A stretch of 64,000 bases of DNA. Origin: Bacteroidota bacterium. Lineage in GTDB: Bacteria; Bacteroidota; Bacteroidia; JACCXN01. The notes below the pieces were generated by a model. The model did no database searches. It was not told the DNA's origin and worked only from the letters and a program-made list of their open reading frames with translations. The position numbers and the translations under genes are program-made. Positions 9,141-17,955 of this stretch are shown here, in pieces (within the stretch, counting starts at the first letter, position 1; every line of letters begins with the position of its first letter). The stretch covers positions 31,261-95,260 of the forward strand of contig JACCXN010000083.1 in assembly GCA_013696965.1 (NCBI GenBank), read 5' to 3'.

Positions 9141-10307
9141 TTGTTATTTTATTTTAAATATTCCAAGTTTTTTTCTTTTGTTTTTTTGCTTTTAATAGGC
9201 TGCTTTGGCTTATTTAATCAGTCTGCTTTTGCTAATACTGCAGGAGGATCAGAGGATGAAAAGGAGGTAAAGGATACAGTAAGGGCAATAGTTTTATACG
9301 GAAACAAATTTCTTATAAAACCTTCTGCAAAATTTTCCGAAGAAATCGTTTTTCAATATATTGATTCACTGTTCAATATGCCTTCAAGACCTGATGAGTT
9401 AATAAAACAAATCAATCTTTTTATAGCGGTTAAAGAAAAATCAGAAAGTGAAATTTATATGCTTATTGATTCATTGTTTGAATTGGAACATGTACCCTAT
9501 GCCTTGATTAATCAAATAAATTATTTTGTAGCCACAAGAGCGGGAACAGAGGTTGATATTACAAAGGCGGTTGCTATTACTTCATTTTATGATGAATCGG
9601 AATTTCCTGGGAATTGTTTTTATGATAGCTGGGATACGCATGTTACTCACCCCTACACTGATGATCTTTGGAGAGAAGACTCTTCTCCCATTGTGCTTGT
9701 TTTGCGCGATACCATGAATTTTTGCAACTACATACACCCTCATAAAGGTAAGGTGAGTTCTAATTTTGGAAGGCGCGATGGTAAAAATCACAATGGAATT
9801 GACATTAGTTTAAGAACTGGAGAGCCTGTACTTTCTGCCTTTGATGGGAAAGTAAGAATAGCAAGGAATCATGGTGGGTATGGAAATGTTGTGGTTGTAA
9901 GACATTACAATGGCCTGGAAACATTGTATGCCCATTTACACAAAATTAAAGTAAAACCTGGCCAGGAGATTGCGGCGGGGCAGCTGGTAGGACTTGGCGG
10001 AAATACAGGGCGCTCAACAGGTAGTCACTTGCATTTTGAGGTTCGTTTTAAAGGAAAGCCTCTGAACCCAAATCATTTAATAAATTTTTCTGAAAAACAA
10101 TTAAAGCACGAGGCCATTGTATTGAATAAGACTAAATGGTCCTATTCTATATGTGCGGAAGGAGCTGAATACCACCTTGTGGAAAAAGGGGAATACTTAT
10201 CTGAGATTGCTGAACGTTATGGTTTATCCGTTATTCAACTATGTGAATTTAATAGCTTAAGCCGAAAATCAATTTTACAGGTTGGCCAAAGGCTTAGGGT
10301 AAGCTAA
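9141..10307 (+). CDS. M23 (LytM-type) peptidase with C-terminal LysM domain
   Basis: A secreted peptidoglycan hydrolase or activator. Residues 1-32 are a signal peptide ending SAFA. The M23 domain spans about 195-315, with the zinc/catalytic pieces HNGIDISL, TLYAHLHK and SHLHFEVRF all present, so it looks active. A single LysM (about 340-388: HLVEKGEYLSEIAERYGLS) would bind glycan. No ATG is available: a stop at 9126-9128 is followed by TTG 9141, and the next ATG would remove the signal peptide, so TTG is the likely start. It is followed 9 bases later by a small membrane protein and then a Nudix hydrolase. Confidence 0.87.
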   Translation: MLFYFKYSKFFSFVFLLLIGCFGLFNQSAFANTAGGSEDEKEVKDTVRAIVLYGNKFLIKPSAKFSEEIVFQYIDSLFNMPSRPDELIKQINLFIAVKEKSESEIYMLIDSLFELEHVPYALINQINYFVATRAGTEVDITKAVAITSFYDESEFPGNCFYDSWDTHVTHPYTDDLWREDSSPIVLVLRDTMNFCNYIHPHKGKVSSNFGRRDGKNHNGIDISLRTGEPVLSAFDGKVRIARNHGGYGNVVVVRHYNGLETLYAHLHKIKVKPGQEIAAGQLVGLGGNTGRSTGSHLHFEVRFKGKPLNPNHLINFSEKQLKHEAIVLNKTKWSYSICAEGAEYHLVEKGEYLSEIAERYGLSVIQLCEFNSLSRKSILQVGQRLRVS

Positions 10308-10316
10308 AATAATAAG

Positions 10317-10652
10317 ATGATTGACTTTACAAATTATAAAATACATTCCACTAAGAAAGACTTTATGGTTTTTCATTTTGACCATAAAGATCAATCGCTA
10401 TATTTTGAGCAGTTATTAACACAAAATAATTTATTTTTTGAAAAGCACCTGGAAAACGAGAAAAATTTCCTTGTTTATTATGGGATTCGAAAATCCGATT
10501 TTACAAAAGTAAACGAACTCAACAATATTTCAAATGGTAAATTTCGCAAGCCTTTTATTTCTGATAAATATTTAAGATATACTGTATTGTCTTTGTTTTT
10601 TATTATGATGGCCCTTGCAGTAACCGGAATGATTGTAAATGCCCTGAAATAA
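10317..10652 (+). CDS. Hypothetical protein with one C-terminal membrane segment
   Basis: A 111-residue protein of unknown function. Residues 1-80 are soluble-looking (a mixed alpha/beta stretch with FMVFHFDHKDQSLYFE), and residues 86-108 form one hydrophobic helix with a very short tail, suggesting a tail-anchored inner-membrane protein. It lies 9 bases after the M23 peptidase and 5 bases before the Nudix gene, so the three are almost certainly one transcript. Confidence 0.72.
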   Translation: MIDFTNYKIHSTKKDFMVFHFDHKDQSLYFEQLLTQNNLFFEKHLENEKNFLVYYGIRKSDFTKVNELNNISNGKFRKPFISDKYLRYTVLSLFFIMMALAVTGMIVNALK

Positions 10653-10657
10653 TTATT

Positions 10658-11305
10658 TTGGCTCCTTTTTCATTTATAGAATTACTCAAAAAACAGTTTT
10701 TACTGCCCTTGCCTGGTAGCGAGGCACAGCAAAAAATGGCCCCTCATGGTCGAAAAAGTTTTAATTGTTCTGATTTTTCAGTATTAAATTCAAAAAAAGG
10801 AAGCATCTTAATTGCAATTTATCCCCATAACAACCTTTGGTTAACTGCTTATATTAAAAGAACTGAATACACGGGAGTACATAGTGGGCAAATTAGTTTT
10901 CCGGGTGGGAAGTTCGAACCAAGGGACATTAGTGCTGAAAATACAGCATTAAGAGAAACTTATGAGGAAATAGGTGTATTTCCAGAAGAGGTAGAAATAA
11001 TAGGACAATTAAGTGATTTATATATTCCAGCCAGTAATTTTATTGTAACACCTTTTGTTGGTTTTATTCCAATTCGACCTCAATTTAAAATTCAAGAAAA
11101 AGAAGTTGCAGCACTTATTGAGGTAGAACTCAATACTATTTTAAAGGCCTCTGAAAATGTTGCAACAACTAAAATACGAACTGTGTCTGATAGGGTTATT
11201 ACCGCTCCTGTTTATCAATTTGAACAACATCTTATATGGGGGGCAACTGCTATGATTACAAGTGAGTTTATAGAGCTTGTGAAAATGACAGGAATGAAAC
11301 TATAG
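10658..11305 (+). CDS. Nudix hydrolase, CoA pyrophosphatase type
   Basis: A 215-residue Nudix protein. The Nudix box starts at about residue 87 with GGKFEPRD and ends RETYEEIGVF, matching Gx5Ex7REuxEExGu. The preceding HSGQISFPGGK is the extension typical of CoA pyrophosphatases (NudL/PCD1 group), which cleave CoA or acyl-CoA to phosphopantetheine plus 3',5'-ADP. The start appears to be TTG 10658, five bases after the previous stop; the first ATG (residue 27) would delete the conserved PLPGSEAQQKMAP lead. Confidence 0.85.
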   Translation: MAPFSFIELLKKQFLLPLPGSEAQQKMAPHGRKSFNCSDFSVLNSKKGSILIAIYPHNNLWLTAYIKRTEYTGVHSGQISFPGGKFEPRDISAENTALRETYEEIGVFPEEVEIIGQLSDLYIPASNFIVTPFVGFIPIRPQFKIQEKEVAALIEVELNTILKASENVATTKIRTVSDRVITAPVYQFEQHLIWGATAMITSEFIELVKMTGMKL

Positions 11306-11310
11306 TTTTA

Positions 11311-11502
11311 TTAGGCTCCAATAACCCTTACAAACATCCAAAAAATAAGATAGATAAGAATAAAGCTCACAATAATCAGGGCCGTTCCTTTAAAATATTT
11401 TTTGTTTTTCTGGTAGTCTTTCCGATAGGCCCAAGCTATACCAATTATGAAAGCCAGCACAAAAAATAGGGCGAATATTACTTGGCCTTGTGTAAAATTC
11501 AT
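11311..11502 (-). CDS. Small two-helix membrane protein
   Basis: A 63-residue protein with two hydrophobic helices (about residues 7-25 and 42-60) separated by a basic loop (YRKDYQKNKKYFKG). This looks like a genuine small inner-membrane protein of a type common in Bacteroidota. Its 3' end faces the Nudix gene 5 bases away. Function unknown. It starts with ATG 16 bases after the stop of the 271-residue gene and may be its last operon member. Confidence 0.6.
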   Translation of the reverse strand: MNFTQGQVIFALFFVLAFIIGIAWAYRKDYQKNKKYFKGTALIIVSFILIYLIFWMFVRVIGA

Positions 11503-11518
11503 TTGAATCGCGGAAAAC

Positions 11519-12334
11519 TTACTTTAAACTGATTTCTTCTGTGGAACTATCGTAGTTAAGGTAATGAACTGCTTTTTCCAGGTTAGTGCAGGAAATAACT
11601 TTGCCATATCCTTTTTTGGCCAGATTGCCATACTTGTCATAAATTTCATAACTGGTTTCGGAGCTAAAAACGATTTCTCTTGAGGATTTTGAATATGAAT
11701 AGCTGACTTGAGTCATTTTAGCCCTTAATTTTATTTCTTCCGAATATCTTGGCTTATTGTTATTTCCCAATTGTTTTACTCTAAACTTATTCTCGCCTGA
11801 AACTAAAGGAATTTTAAATGAATATGCGTTTTCCTCTGGCGTTCCTTTGCCTTGTACCTCCCCAACGTTTACCCATTTGTTCCATTTAAAATGTTCAACG
11901 TAATAGGGCAATGAACCCGTCTCGTTTTTTGTAGACCAGTTTATTATTCCATCATGGTTAACTTTAATGGATGTGGTTTCAAAGGTAGGCATAGGTTTAA
12001 GCACATCAGGGTTAAGAACTTTTGGAGAACAACCATCTTTGTGTTTTATTTCAACAATTACGTCTGTTCCAACTGCAATCATCTCCTGGTTAAAATCAAT
12101 TTCAAAAGCACTTGAATTAATTGGATCAGTAGTGACTTTGCCGTTTATGGTAACTTCATATACACAAAATCCAACACCGGAACTAGCAAAACTATTTTGA
12201 ACATACAAATTTTTATTCTGGTACTTTCCTTCTAAAATAATAATTCCTTTGCCGGAAGTTATTTTTGAATGAACAAGATTGCCGAATAAATTAAAAAACA
12301 ATAAAAAAACAAATGGGATAATTGTGTTTTTCAT
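11519..12334 (-). CDS. Hypothetical exported protein
   Basis: A 271-residue protein with a signal peptide (hydrophobic residues 5-22). The remainder looks beta-rich. Residues about 120-205 resemble an Ig/FnIII-like module (WSTKNETGSLPYYVEHFKW, then SGENKFRVKQLGNN), and the last 50 residues (SREIVFSSETSYEIYDKYGN) resemble a short C-terminal beta domain but not a clear T9SS sorting signal. No enzymatic motif is visible. It reads into the small membrane protein downstream. Confidence 0.6.
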   Translation of the reverse strand: MKNTIIPFVFLLFFNLFGNLVHSKITSGKGIIILEGKYQNKNLYVQNSFASSGVGFCVYEVTINGKVTTDPINSSAFEIDFNQEMIAVGTDVIVEIKHKDGCSPKVLNPDVLKPMPTFETTSIKVNHDGIINWSTKNETGSLPYYVEHFKWNKWVNVGEVQGKGTPEENAYSFKIPLVSGENKFRVKQLGNNNKPRYSEEIKLRAKMTQVSYSYSKSSREIVFSSETSYEIYDKYGNLAKKGYGKVISCTNLEKAVHYLNYDSSTEEISLK

Positions 12335-12791
12335 TCTTTCTGCTCGTATTTTAAATGATTATTTACTTTTCTTAATTGGTGCAAATATAAATAATTATCA
12401 GGTTAATCACAACCAGTTTGTTTTTTAATTAAAAACCGAAAATTCAGGGAGAATTAAATGTTTTTTTTAAAATGTGCCCCTGCTAAATCAATAAAATAAA
12501 AACCATTTATTTTTTTTAAATCTTTTTTCTTGTTTTAATTTTTGAACCATTAAGAAAGACTCAATAAAACAAGTATTAAGTTAAAAAGAATAAATTTATT
12601 TTAAGGAAATAAGCCACTCCATAAATTATATAGTTCAAATTCCATTATAAAGCAGGAGATATTTTTATTGTTTTTTACAATAAATCCAACAATATTCATT
12701 TAATCTATTAGCTTTTATGCTTAAATACCTTTTCCGGTTTCGGATAGTTATTTTATATATTTTTGCATTCAAATAAAGAAAGTTTAAAAGA
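12335..12791. other. AT-rich intergenic region between divergent genes
   Basis: About 457 bases separating the leftward exported protein from the rightward WG-repeat gene. It is very A/T-rich. Apart from a -7 promoter element near its right end, I see no RNA gene, ORF or strong inverted repeat. Confidence 0.5.
12758..12765 (+). promoter_or_regulatory. -7 element upstream of the WG-repeat gene
   Basis: TATTTTTG matches TAnnTTTG, 26 bases ahead of ATG 12792. No clear -33 TTG at the usual spacing. Confidence 0.38.
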
Positions 12792-14909
12792 ATGAAATTG
12801 TGTAGGGTTTTAATAATTGCTTTTTTTATTTCCTTGGCTGGTCAAGTATTTGCCGGTAAACTTGAAAAAGGGTATCAGGCCTTGGAAGTTTACGATTACT
12901 TTAAGGCAAAAAAATATTTCGAGTCTGTCTTGAAAAAAAATGTATGCGGTGCTTCCTATGGTTTAAGCCTTATCTATTTTAATGAAAAGAATCCTTTCCA
13001 TAATTTTGATTCAGCATATGCTAATGTTAAAGCCGCATTGGAAAATTATCCTTTACTTTCTGAAAGGAATAAAATAAAGCTTGCTTCTTTAAAAATCGAT
13101 TCCTTAGCCATTGCCAAACATAAAAACAATGTTTGCGAAAAAGCTTATCAGGCTACAGATATGCAGCAATCAGTAAAAGCATATAATAAATATATCGAAT
13201 TTTATTTTGATTCAGAATTTATTGATCTTGCCATTCGCAAAAGAAATTTGCTTGCCTTTCAACAAGCCTCAATTCTCGATACACCTGAATCCTATTTTAA
13301 TTTTATTGAATCCTATCCCAATTCAGAAGAGGTAACAGAGGCAAAAGTGTTATATGACAAAACCTTATATTATAGTTTTACCAAAGACAAGTCCCTTTAT
13401 TCCTATCTTGATTTTATACAAAAGTACCCGGAAAGCCCTTATATTAGGGCAGCTGAAAACAATATTTATGAAATGGAAACAGCAGGGGGTGATTTGGAGG
13501 ATTTTCATAGGTTTATTAAAAAGCATCCATTAAACCGCAATGTAAATAATGCATGGCAGATGATTTACACAATATATACTGAAGACAGGAGGCCAGAAAC
13601 TTTTGTTGATTTCCGGTTTGATTATCCTGAATTTCCTTTTATTGAACAAGTTGATAAAGATATAGAGCTATCTCAGGTTACTTATATTAGAGCCAGGAAT
13701 AAAAACAAATGGGGATTTATCGATTTAAAAGGAAATGTTGTTGTAGAATTTGAGTTTGATGGAGCTGGTGATTTTTCATTTGGTCTTGTTGATGTTGAAA
13801 AAAATGGTAAAGCAGGATTTGTTGATAAACAGGGGAAAGTGCATATTGACTTTATTTATGATGAAGTTGAGGAATTCAGAAAAAACATAGTTGTTGTAAA
13901 ATCAAATGATCTTGCAGGAGTGATAAGCCGCAAGGGGAAAATATTGCTTCCATTGGAATATGAGGATATATTTGAATTTCATGAAGGTTATGCCCTTGTA
14001 ATAAAGGATGATTTATATGGCTACATTGATGAGGATGCACGAATTGCCATTGATTGCAAATTTGAAGACGCTTCGGGATTTTCAGAGGGGCTTGCAAAGG
14101 TAAAAGTTAATGATAAATATGGATTCATAAATCAAACAGGATTTTTTCTTATTCCTGCAGTATTTGAATGGACAGAAAGTTTCTACAATGGCATTGCACG
14201 GGTAAAAAGAGAAGATAAATATGGCTTGATAAACAATGCTGGAAAACTTATTATTTCCTATGAATATGATATGATAGATAGATCCTCTGAAGGAATGATC
14301 CTTGTTTCTAAAAACAATAAATTTGGATTTGCCGATAGTTCAGGAAATATTGTTATCCCTTTGCTTTATGATTATACTCCTGGAATTACCGTTTTGGGTG
14401 GATTTAACGAAGGGCTTGCAAGAGTAGATAAAAACAAAAAGAAAGGATTTATTGATAAGACAGGAAAAATTATTATTCCTGTAGAATATGAGGATTTAAT
14501 GATTTTTTCTCAAGGATTGGCAGGGTTTAAGAAAAAAGATAAATGGGGGTTTATTGATAAAAGCAATAAGGTTGTAGTTTCAAACATATATGATTATGTC
14601 TGGAATTTTAATGAAAAAAAAGCTCGGGTTAAAAAAGGAGAAAAGGTGGGTTTTATTGATAATTATGGTGCTTTATTTATTCCTGCAGATTATGAAGATG
14701 CCAAAGATTTTACAAATGGATTGGCCCTGGTTAAGAAAGAAGCATTATGGGGAATATTGGATGATAAAGGTCAAATTGTTTTATCCCTTGAATTTTCAGA
14801 CATTGAATTTTTAGATATTCCCTCTATTTTGCTTTTGAAAAAAGCAGGCAAAATGGCTTATTTCAATTACACTTTAAAACAATATGTTTGGAAGGAAGAT
14901 GGATTTTGA
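12792..14909 (+). CDS. WG-repeat (KWG) protein with N-terminal TPR-like region
   Basis: A 705-residue exported protein. A signal peptide ends at VFAGK (residue 22). Residues 23-290 are helical and TPR-like, with repeated YPE/YPN spacing (FIESYPNSEE, FIQKYPESPY, FIKKHPLNR). From about residue 300 to the end there are about eleven WG repeats of roughly 30-37 residues (KWGFID, KAGFVD, LYGYID, KYGFIN, KKGFID, LWGILD), each with a downstream F..GLA.V half. WG repeats form beta structures thought to mediate protein contacts; the role is unknown. It stands alone and ends at a terminator shared with yceI. Confidence 0.85.
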   Translation: MKLCRVLIIAFFISLAGQVFAGKLEKGYQALEVYDYFKAKKYFESVLKKNVCGASYGLSLIYFNEKNPFHNFDSAYANVKAALENYPLLSERNKIKLASLKIDSLAIAKHKNNVCEKAYQATDMQQSVKAYNKYIEFYFDSEFIDLAIRKRNLLAFQQASILDTPESYFNFIESYPNSEEVTEAKVLYDKTLYYSFTKDKSLYSYLDFIQKYPESPYIRAAENNIYEMETAGGDLEDFHRFIKKHPLNRNVNNAWQMIYTIYTEDRRPETFVDFRFDYPEFPFIEQVDKDIELSQVTYIRARNKNKWGFIDLKGNVVVEFEFDGAGDFSFGLVDVEKNGKAGFVDKQGKVHIDFIYDEVEEFRKNIVVVKSNDLAGVISRKGKILLPLEYEDIFEFHEGYALVIKDDLYGYIDEDARIAIDCKFEDASGFSEGLAKVKVNDKYGFINQTGFFLIPAVFEWTESFYNGIARVKREDKYGLINNAGKLIISYEYDMIDRSSEGMILVSKNNKFGFADSSGNIVIPLLYDYTPGITVLGGFNEGLARVDKNKKKGFIDKTGKIIIPVEYEDLMIFSQGLAGFKKKDKWGFIDKSNKVVVSNIYDYVWNFNEKKARVKKGEKVGFIDNYGALFIPADYEDAKDFTNGLALVKKEALWGILDDKGQIVLSLEFSDIEFLDIPSILLLKKAGKMAYFNYTLKQYVWKEDGF

Positions 14910-14963
14910 AATTTTGGTTTTAAAAGATGACGTTTAAAGGAATTTTTCTACTAAAAAACAACA

Positions 14964-15006
14964 AATAAAAAAGAGGCTGACCAAATAAGGGCAGCCTCTT
15001 TTTGTT
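14964..15006. terminator. Bidirectional rho-independent terminator
   Basis: The stem AGAGGCTG (14972-14979) pairs with CAGCCTCT (14992-14999), followed by TTTTTG on the plus strand and preceded by an A-run for the minus strand. It lies between the convergent WG-repeat and yceI genes. Stem, loop and flank are nearly the same as the terminator of pruA at about 61.9 kb. Confidence 0.85.
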
Positions 15007-15021
15007 TTCACTTATTTAATA

Positions 15022-15627
15022 TTATTTTTTACTTGCTGCTAATTTGAAATTCAAAGTAAAATCATTTGAAATTGCCTTGTTACCAATGTTTTCAAAAAAT
15101 GTTGCTGATCCATAACGAACATCGTATATTGTTCTGTCAATAGTTACTTCACCTACCGTTACAATATTATCATCCTTTACAGAAATTATAGCAGGAAAAG
15201 ACAATTCATGCGTAATACCTTTAATTGTTAAATCACCGGAAATCGTATTGTTAGGTTTTCCTTCGGTTGCGCCTTTAATGGGTTTTATACTTTTTATAAC
15301 ATAAACAGCCGTATTGAATTTATCCACAGCAAAGAAATCATCGGATTTTAAATGTCCTACCAGTTTTTCTCCCATTTCACCCTGCATATCAGAGCAAGTT
15401 ATGGAAGTCATGTCAACGGTAATTGTACCGCCTTGAATAGCACCGTTTTTAACCAAAAGGTCACTGTTTGAAATAGAAATTTCACCATTGTGTTTTCCGG
15501 TTACTTTTTTTCCGGTCCATTCAATTTTACTTACCGAACTGTTTATTTTATATGCTTCTTCTTTTTTTTGTCCTATAGCAAATCCTGTAATTGATACTGT
15601 TAATGCTAATAAAATGATCTTCTTCAT
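15022..15627 (-). CDS. YceI family periplasmic protein
   Basis: A 201-residue protein with a signal peptide (residues 1-19, ending GFAIGQ) and a YceI lipocalin-like domain (INSSVSKIEWTGKKVTGKHNG, then GGTITVDMTSITCSD, then LTIKGITHELSFPA). YceI proteins bind isoprenoid or other amphiphilic lipids in a beta-barrel; the actual ligand is unknown. It is the last gene of a leftward marR - pirin - yceI unit. Its leader contains an (TTTA)8 microsatellite beginning 15 bases from the start codon. Confidence 0.87.
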   Translation of the reverse strand: MKKIILLALTVSITGFAIGQKKEEAYKINSSVSKIEWTGKKVTGKHNGEISISNSDLLVKNGAIQGGTITVDMTSITCSDMQGEMGEKLVGHLKSDDFFAVDKFNTAVYVIKSIKPIKGATEGKPNNTISGDLTIKGITHELSFPAIISVKDDNIVTVGEVTIDRTIYDVRYGSATFFENIGNKAISNDFTLNFKLAASKK

Positions 15628-15641
15628 AATTATTTGTTTTG

Positions 15642-15673
<32 letters not shown>

Positions 15674-15676
15674 TTG

Positions 15677-16387
15677 TTAATTCATTGGTAATTCAATTAT
15701 TAATAAATCGCATGATTCAAGCGATTTTATTTTAAGATTTTCTGTTTCCCATATTCCTATTGCATCTCGTTTGTTTAATGTTTCCCCATCAATTTCTGCC
15801 TTTCCTTCAATTAAAAAGAAATATATTCCGTTTGATTTGTTCTTCAAATGGTAATCAACAGTATGGTTGTTTTCTAAATGACATAAAGAAAAAAATGCAT
15901 CCTGGTTTATCCATAAACAGTCATTCTGGATGTTTGGTGAAACAACTGTTTGAAATTTATTTATTCTGTCTTCAAGAAAAAATTTTTTTTCCCCGTATTT
16001 AGGGATAATGTTTTTTATTTTTGGAAACACCCATATCTGTAGTAGGTTTATGGATTCTGATTTAGAATGGTTGTATTCAGAATGAGTAATTCCTTTACCT
16101 GCAGACATAATCTGAACTTCCCCCTGGTTTATCACCGAAACATGCCCCATACTATCCTTGTGAGCTAAAGCTCCATTTATTACAAGCGTAATTATCTCCA
16201 TATTTTCATGGGGATGTTCAGGAAAACCCATCCCTGGAGAAATATAATCATCATTCAAAACACGTAACTTTCCAAAATGCATTTTTAAAGGATCGTAATA
16301 TTCTGCAAAACTAAAAGAGCGATTTGCTTTTAACCACCCATGATCAGCAAATCCACGTTTATTAGAAGGATAAATTGTTTTTTTCAT
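15677..16387 (-). CDS. Pirin family protein
   Basis: A 236-residue bicupin. The N-terminal pirin signature RGFADHGWLKANRSFSFAEY is followed by the metal-binding set FPEHPHENMEII (two His plus Glu) and GITHSE (His), all intact. Pirins are non-haem iron cupins, some with quercetinase activity and others acting as redox sensors. The gene follows marR by 5 bases and precedes yceI, so the regulator probably controls it. ATG start at 16387. Confidence 0.88.
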   Translation of the reverse strand: MKKTIYPSNKRGFADHGWLKANRSFSFAEYYDPLKMHFGKLRVLNDDYISPGMGFPEHPHENMEIITLVINGALAHKDSMGHVSVINQGEVQIMSAGKGITHSEYNHSKSESINLLQIWVFPKIKNIIPKYGEKKFFLEDRINKFQTVVSPNIQNDCLWINQDAFFSLCHLENNHTVDYHLKNKSNGIYFFLIEGKAEIDGETLNKRDAIGIWETENLKIKSLESCDLLIIELPMN

Positions 16388-16392
16388 TTTGT

Positions 16393-16842
16393 TTAACCCC
16401 TTGCTTTATCTAATAATTCATTTAAAAGTGCGGCCTCTTTCTGTGTAAGGGAATTAATGCCTTCAGCAAACTGTTTTTCAATTTTATCAATTTCAGCCAG
16501 TAATTCAAGTCCGTTTTGATTTATTTTTACATTTACTGATCTCCTGTCTTGTGGACAAGTAATACGCTCAATAAGTTTTTTTAATCTTAATTTCTCCACT
16601 ATTCTAGAGGCATTTGAATTTTTATCCAGCATCCTGTCGATAATTAAATTTACTGTTGCCGTATTAGGAAACTGGCCCCGTAAAATCCTCAATACATTAT
16701 ACTGGGGAGGAGTAATGCCATATTTTTTAAACAATTGTGTTTGTTTCAAATTAAGCCACGAAGCGGTATAAAGGATATTGATAACTGCTTTTTGGTAATC
16801 ATCCTTAAATACTTCTTGTTTTATTTCCTGTTCTATTTTCAT
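16393..16842 (-). CDS. MarR family transcriptional regulator
   Basis: A 149-residue winged-helix regulator. The central part shows helix-turn-helix sequence (TPPQYNVLRILRGQFPNTATVNLIIDR) followed by the wing (ERITCPQDRRSVNVKINQNG, the classic DRR signature). It probably represses its own operon (pirin, yceI) and responds to a small molecule or redox signal. I place the start at ATG 16842 rather than the upstream in-frame TTG at 16863, because a TATATTTG promoter element occupies 16861-16868. Confidence 0.86.
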   Translation of the reverse strand: MKIEQEIKQEVFKDDYQKAVINILYTASWLNLKQTQLFKKYGITPPQYNVLRILRGQFPNTATVNLIIDRMLDKNSNASRIVEKLRLKKLIERITCPQDRRSVNVKINQNGLELLAEIDKIEKQFAEGINSLTQKEAALLNELLDKARG

Positions 16843-16860
16843 CTTTTGATTTCTATAACG

Positions 16861-16868
16861 CAAATATA
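16861..16868 (-). promoter_or_regulatory. -7 element of the marR-pirin-yceI operon
   Basis: On the minus strand this reads TATATTTG, an exact TAnnTTTG match about 19 bases before ATG 16842. Just upstream the hexamer CATATA occurs twice (minus strand) in direct orientation, which could be a MarR site but is weak evidence. Confidence 0.5.
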
Positions 16869-17040
16869 TGTAAAGACATTATATGTACCAACATTTAAAT
16901 AAATATTTTTACTAATTGCTTGATTTTTATTTAAATATACTTGGTGATTAAATTTTATTCCTGATTAAAGAAGGCTGTGAATATTAAAAACAGAAAGATG
17001 GCAATGGTTTAAGTAATGAAATTTATTTTAAAAACTAAAA

Positions 17041-17805
17041 TTAAACATAACCAACCAGGAAGTAAATAACATATCCCAGCCATTCATGAATTATTACCCT
17101 CCAGTTATAGAGGGTTTGCATATTTGGCAGAAAGAGGAAATCAAGCTGTTTTCTTCTTGTTCCACTTAAACGATCAGTGGTATAGGAGGTGGTTTGCAGG
17201 CCAACTTTTTCAAAACAAGCTTGTGACCTTCGCATATGATAACCAGAGGTTATTAGTAGCAATTTTGAATCCTGTAGACCAATCTTTTTAAGTTCCTCAA
17301 ATGTGAACAAAGCATTTTCTCTGGTGTTTTTTGATTCAAATTCAATGATTATGTCTCTTTCAGGAATACCAATTGTTAATAGATATGCTTTAATAAATTT
17401 GGCCTCCTTCATATCTGGGAAAGTAAGACTTCCTGAGCCTCCACTGATTAAAAGTTTACTTATAAATCCTTTTTTATACAAATCCACTCCTTGAACAACC
17501 CTGTCAAAACTGTTGTGAATCTGCAGCCGCTGGAGCTCTTCATCATAAGTTGTGGCTCCACCTAGTATAATGCCAACTTCGTAATTTGATATTTCTTTTT
17601 GGCTTTTTGCGGGAATTTCCCATTGTCGAACCACTTCATTAAAAATAAATTCATTGGAAAAAAGGTAAATTAAAAAAATGCAAATCAGAAGGATCCTGTT
17701 TTTTCTCTTTGGAATAGCCTGAAAATATGCTATAAAGAGCAAAACAAAAATCCAAATAAGAGGAGTGGTTAAAAAACTTAATATTTTTGATGCGATAAAA
17801 AACAT
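17041..17805 (-). CDS. YdcF family (DUF218) membrane protein
   Basis: A 254-residue protein with two N-terminal hydrophobic helices (residues 1-26 and 36-50) and a DUF218 domain (about 77-230) bearing the family landmarks IILGGATTYDEE, KLLISGGSGS, ESKNTRENA and ITSGYHMRRSQACFEKVG. Relatives (SanA, ElyC, YdcF) act at the envelope, with links to peptidoglycan and undecaprenyl-lipid metabolism; the exact reaction is unknown. ATG at 17805. It is a single gene, separated by about 200 bases from marR. Confidence 0.83.
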   Translation of the reverse strand: MFFIASKILSFLTTPLIWIFVLLFIAYFQAIPKRKNRILLICIFLIYLFSNEFIFNEVVRQWEIPAKSQKEISNYEVGIILGGATTYDEELQRLQIHNSFDRVVQGVDLYKKGFISKLLISGGSGSLTFPDMKEAKFIKAYLLTIGIPERDIIIEFESKNTRENALFTFEELKKIGLQDSKLLLITSGYHMRRSQACFEKVGLQTTSYTTDRLSGTRRKQLDFLFLPNMQTLYNWRVIIHEWLGYVIYFLVGYV

Positions 17806-17934
17806 GGCTGCTAAAAACTTTAAATTCTCATATTGTTTTCAAAGAACTGAAATTTTCATTAATTATAATCTTCTAATATGTAAAAAGGTGGTGGAAATAT
17901 TAAAAACTCAAAATAACTGTTATTAAAATAAGTG

Positions 17935-17942
17935 TAATTTTG
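17935..17942 (+). promoter_or_regulatory. -7 element upstream of the aminopeptidase
   Basis: TAATTTTG matches TAnnTTTG, 13 bases before ATG 17956, with a short AAGG between. The leader would be very short. Confidence 0.4.
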
Positions 17943-17955
17943 AAATTATTTAAGG

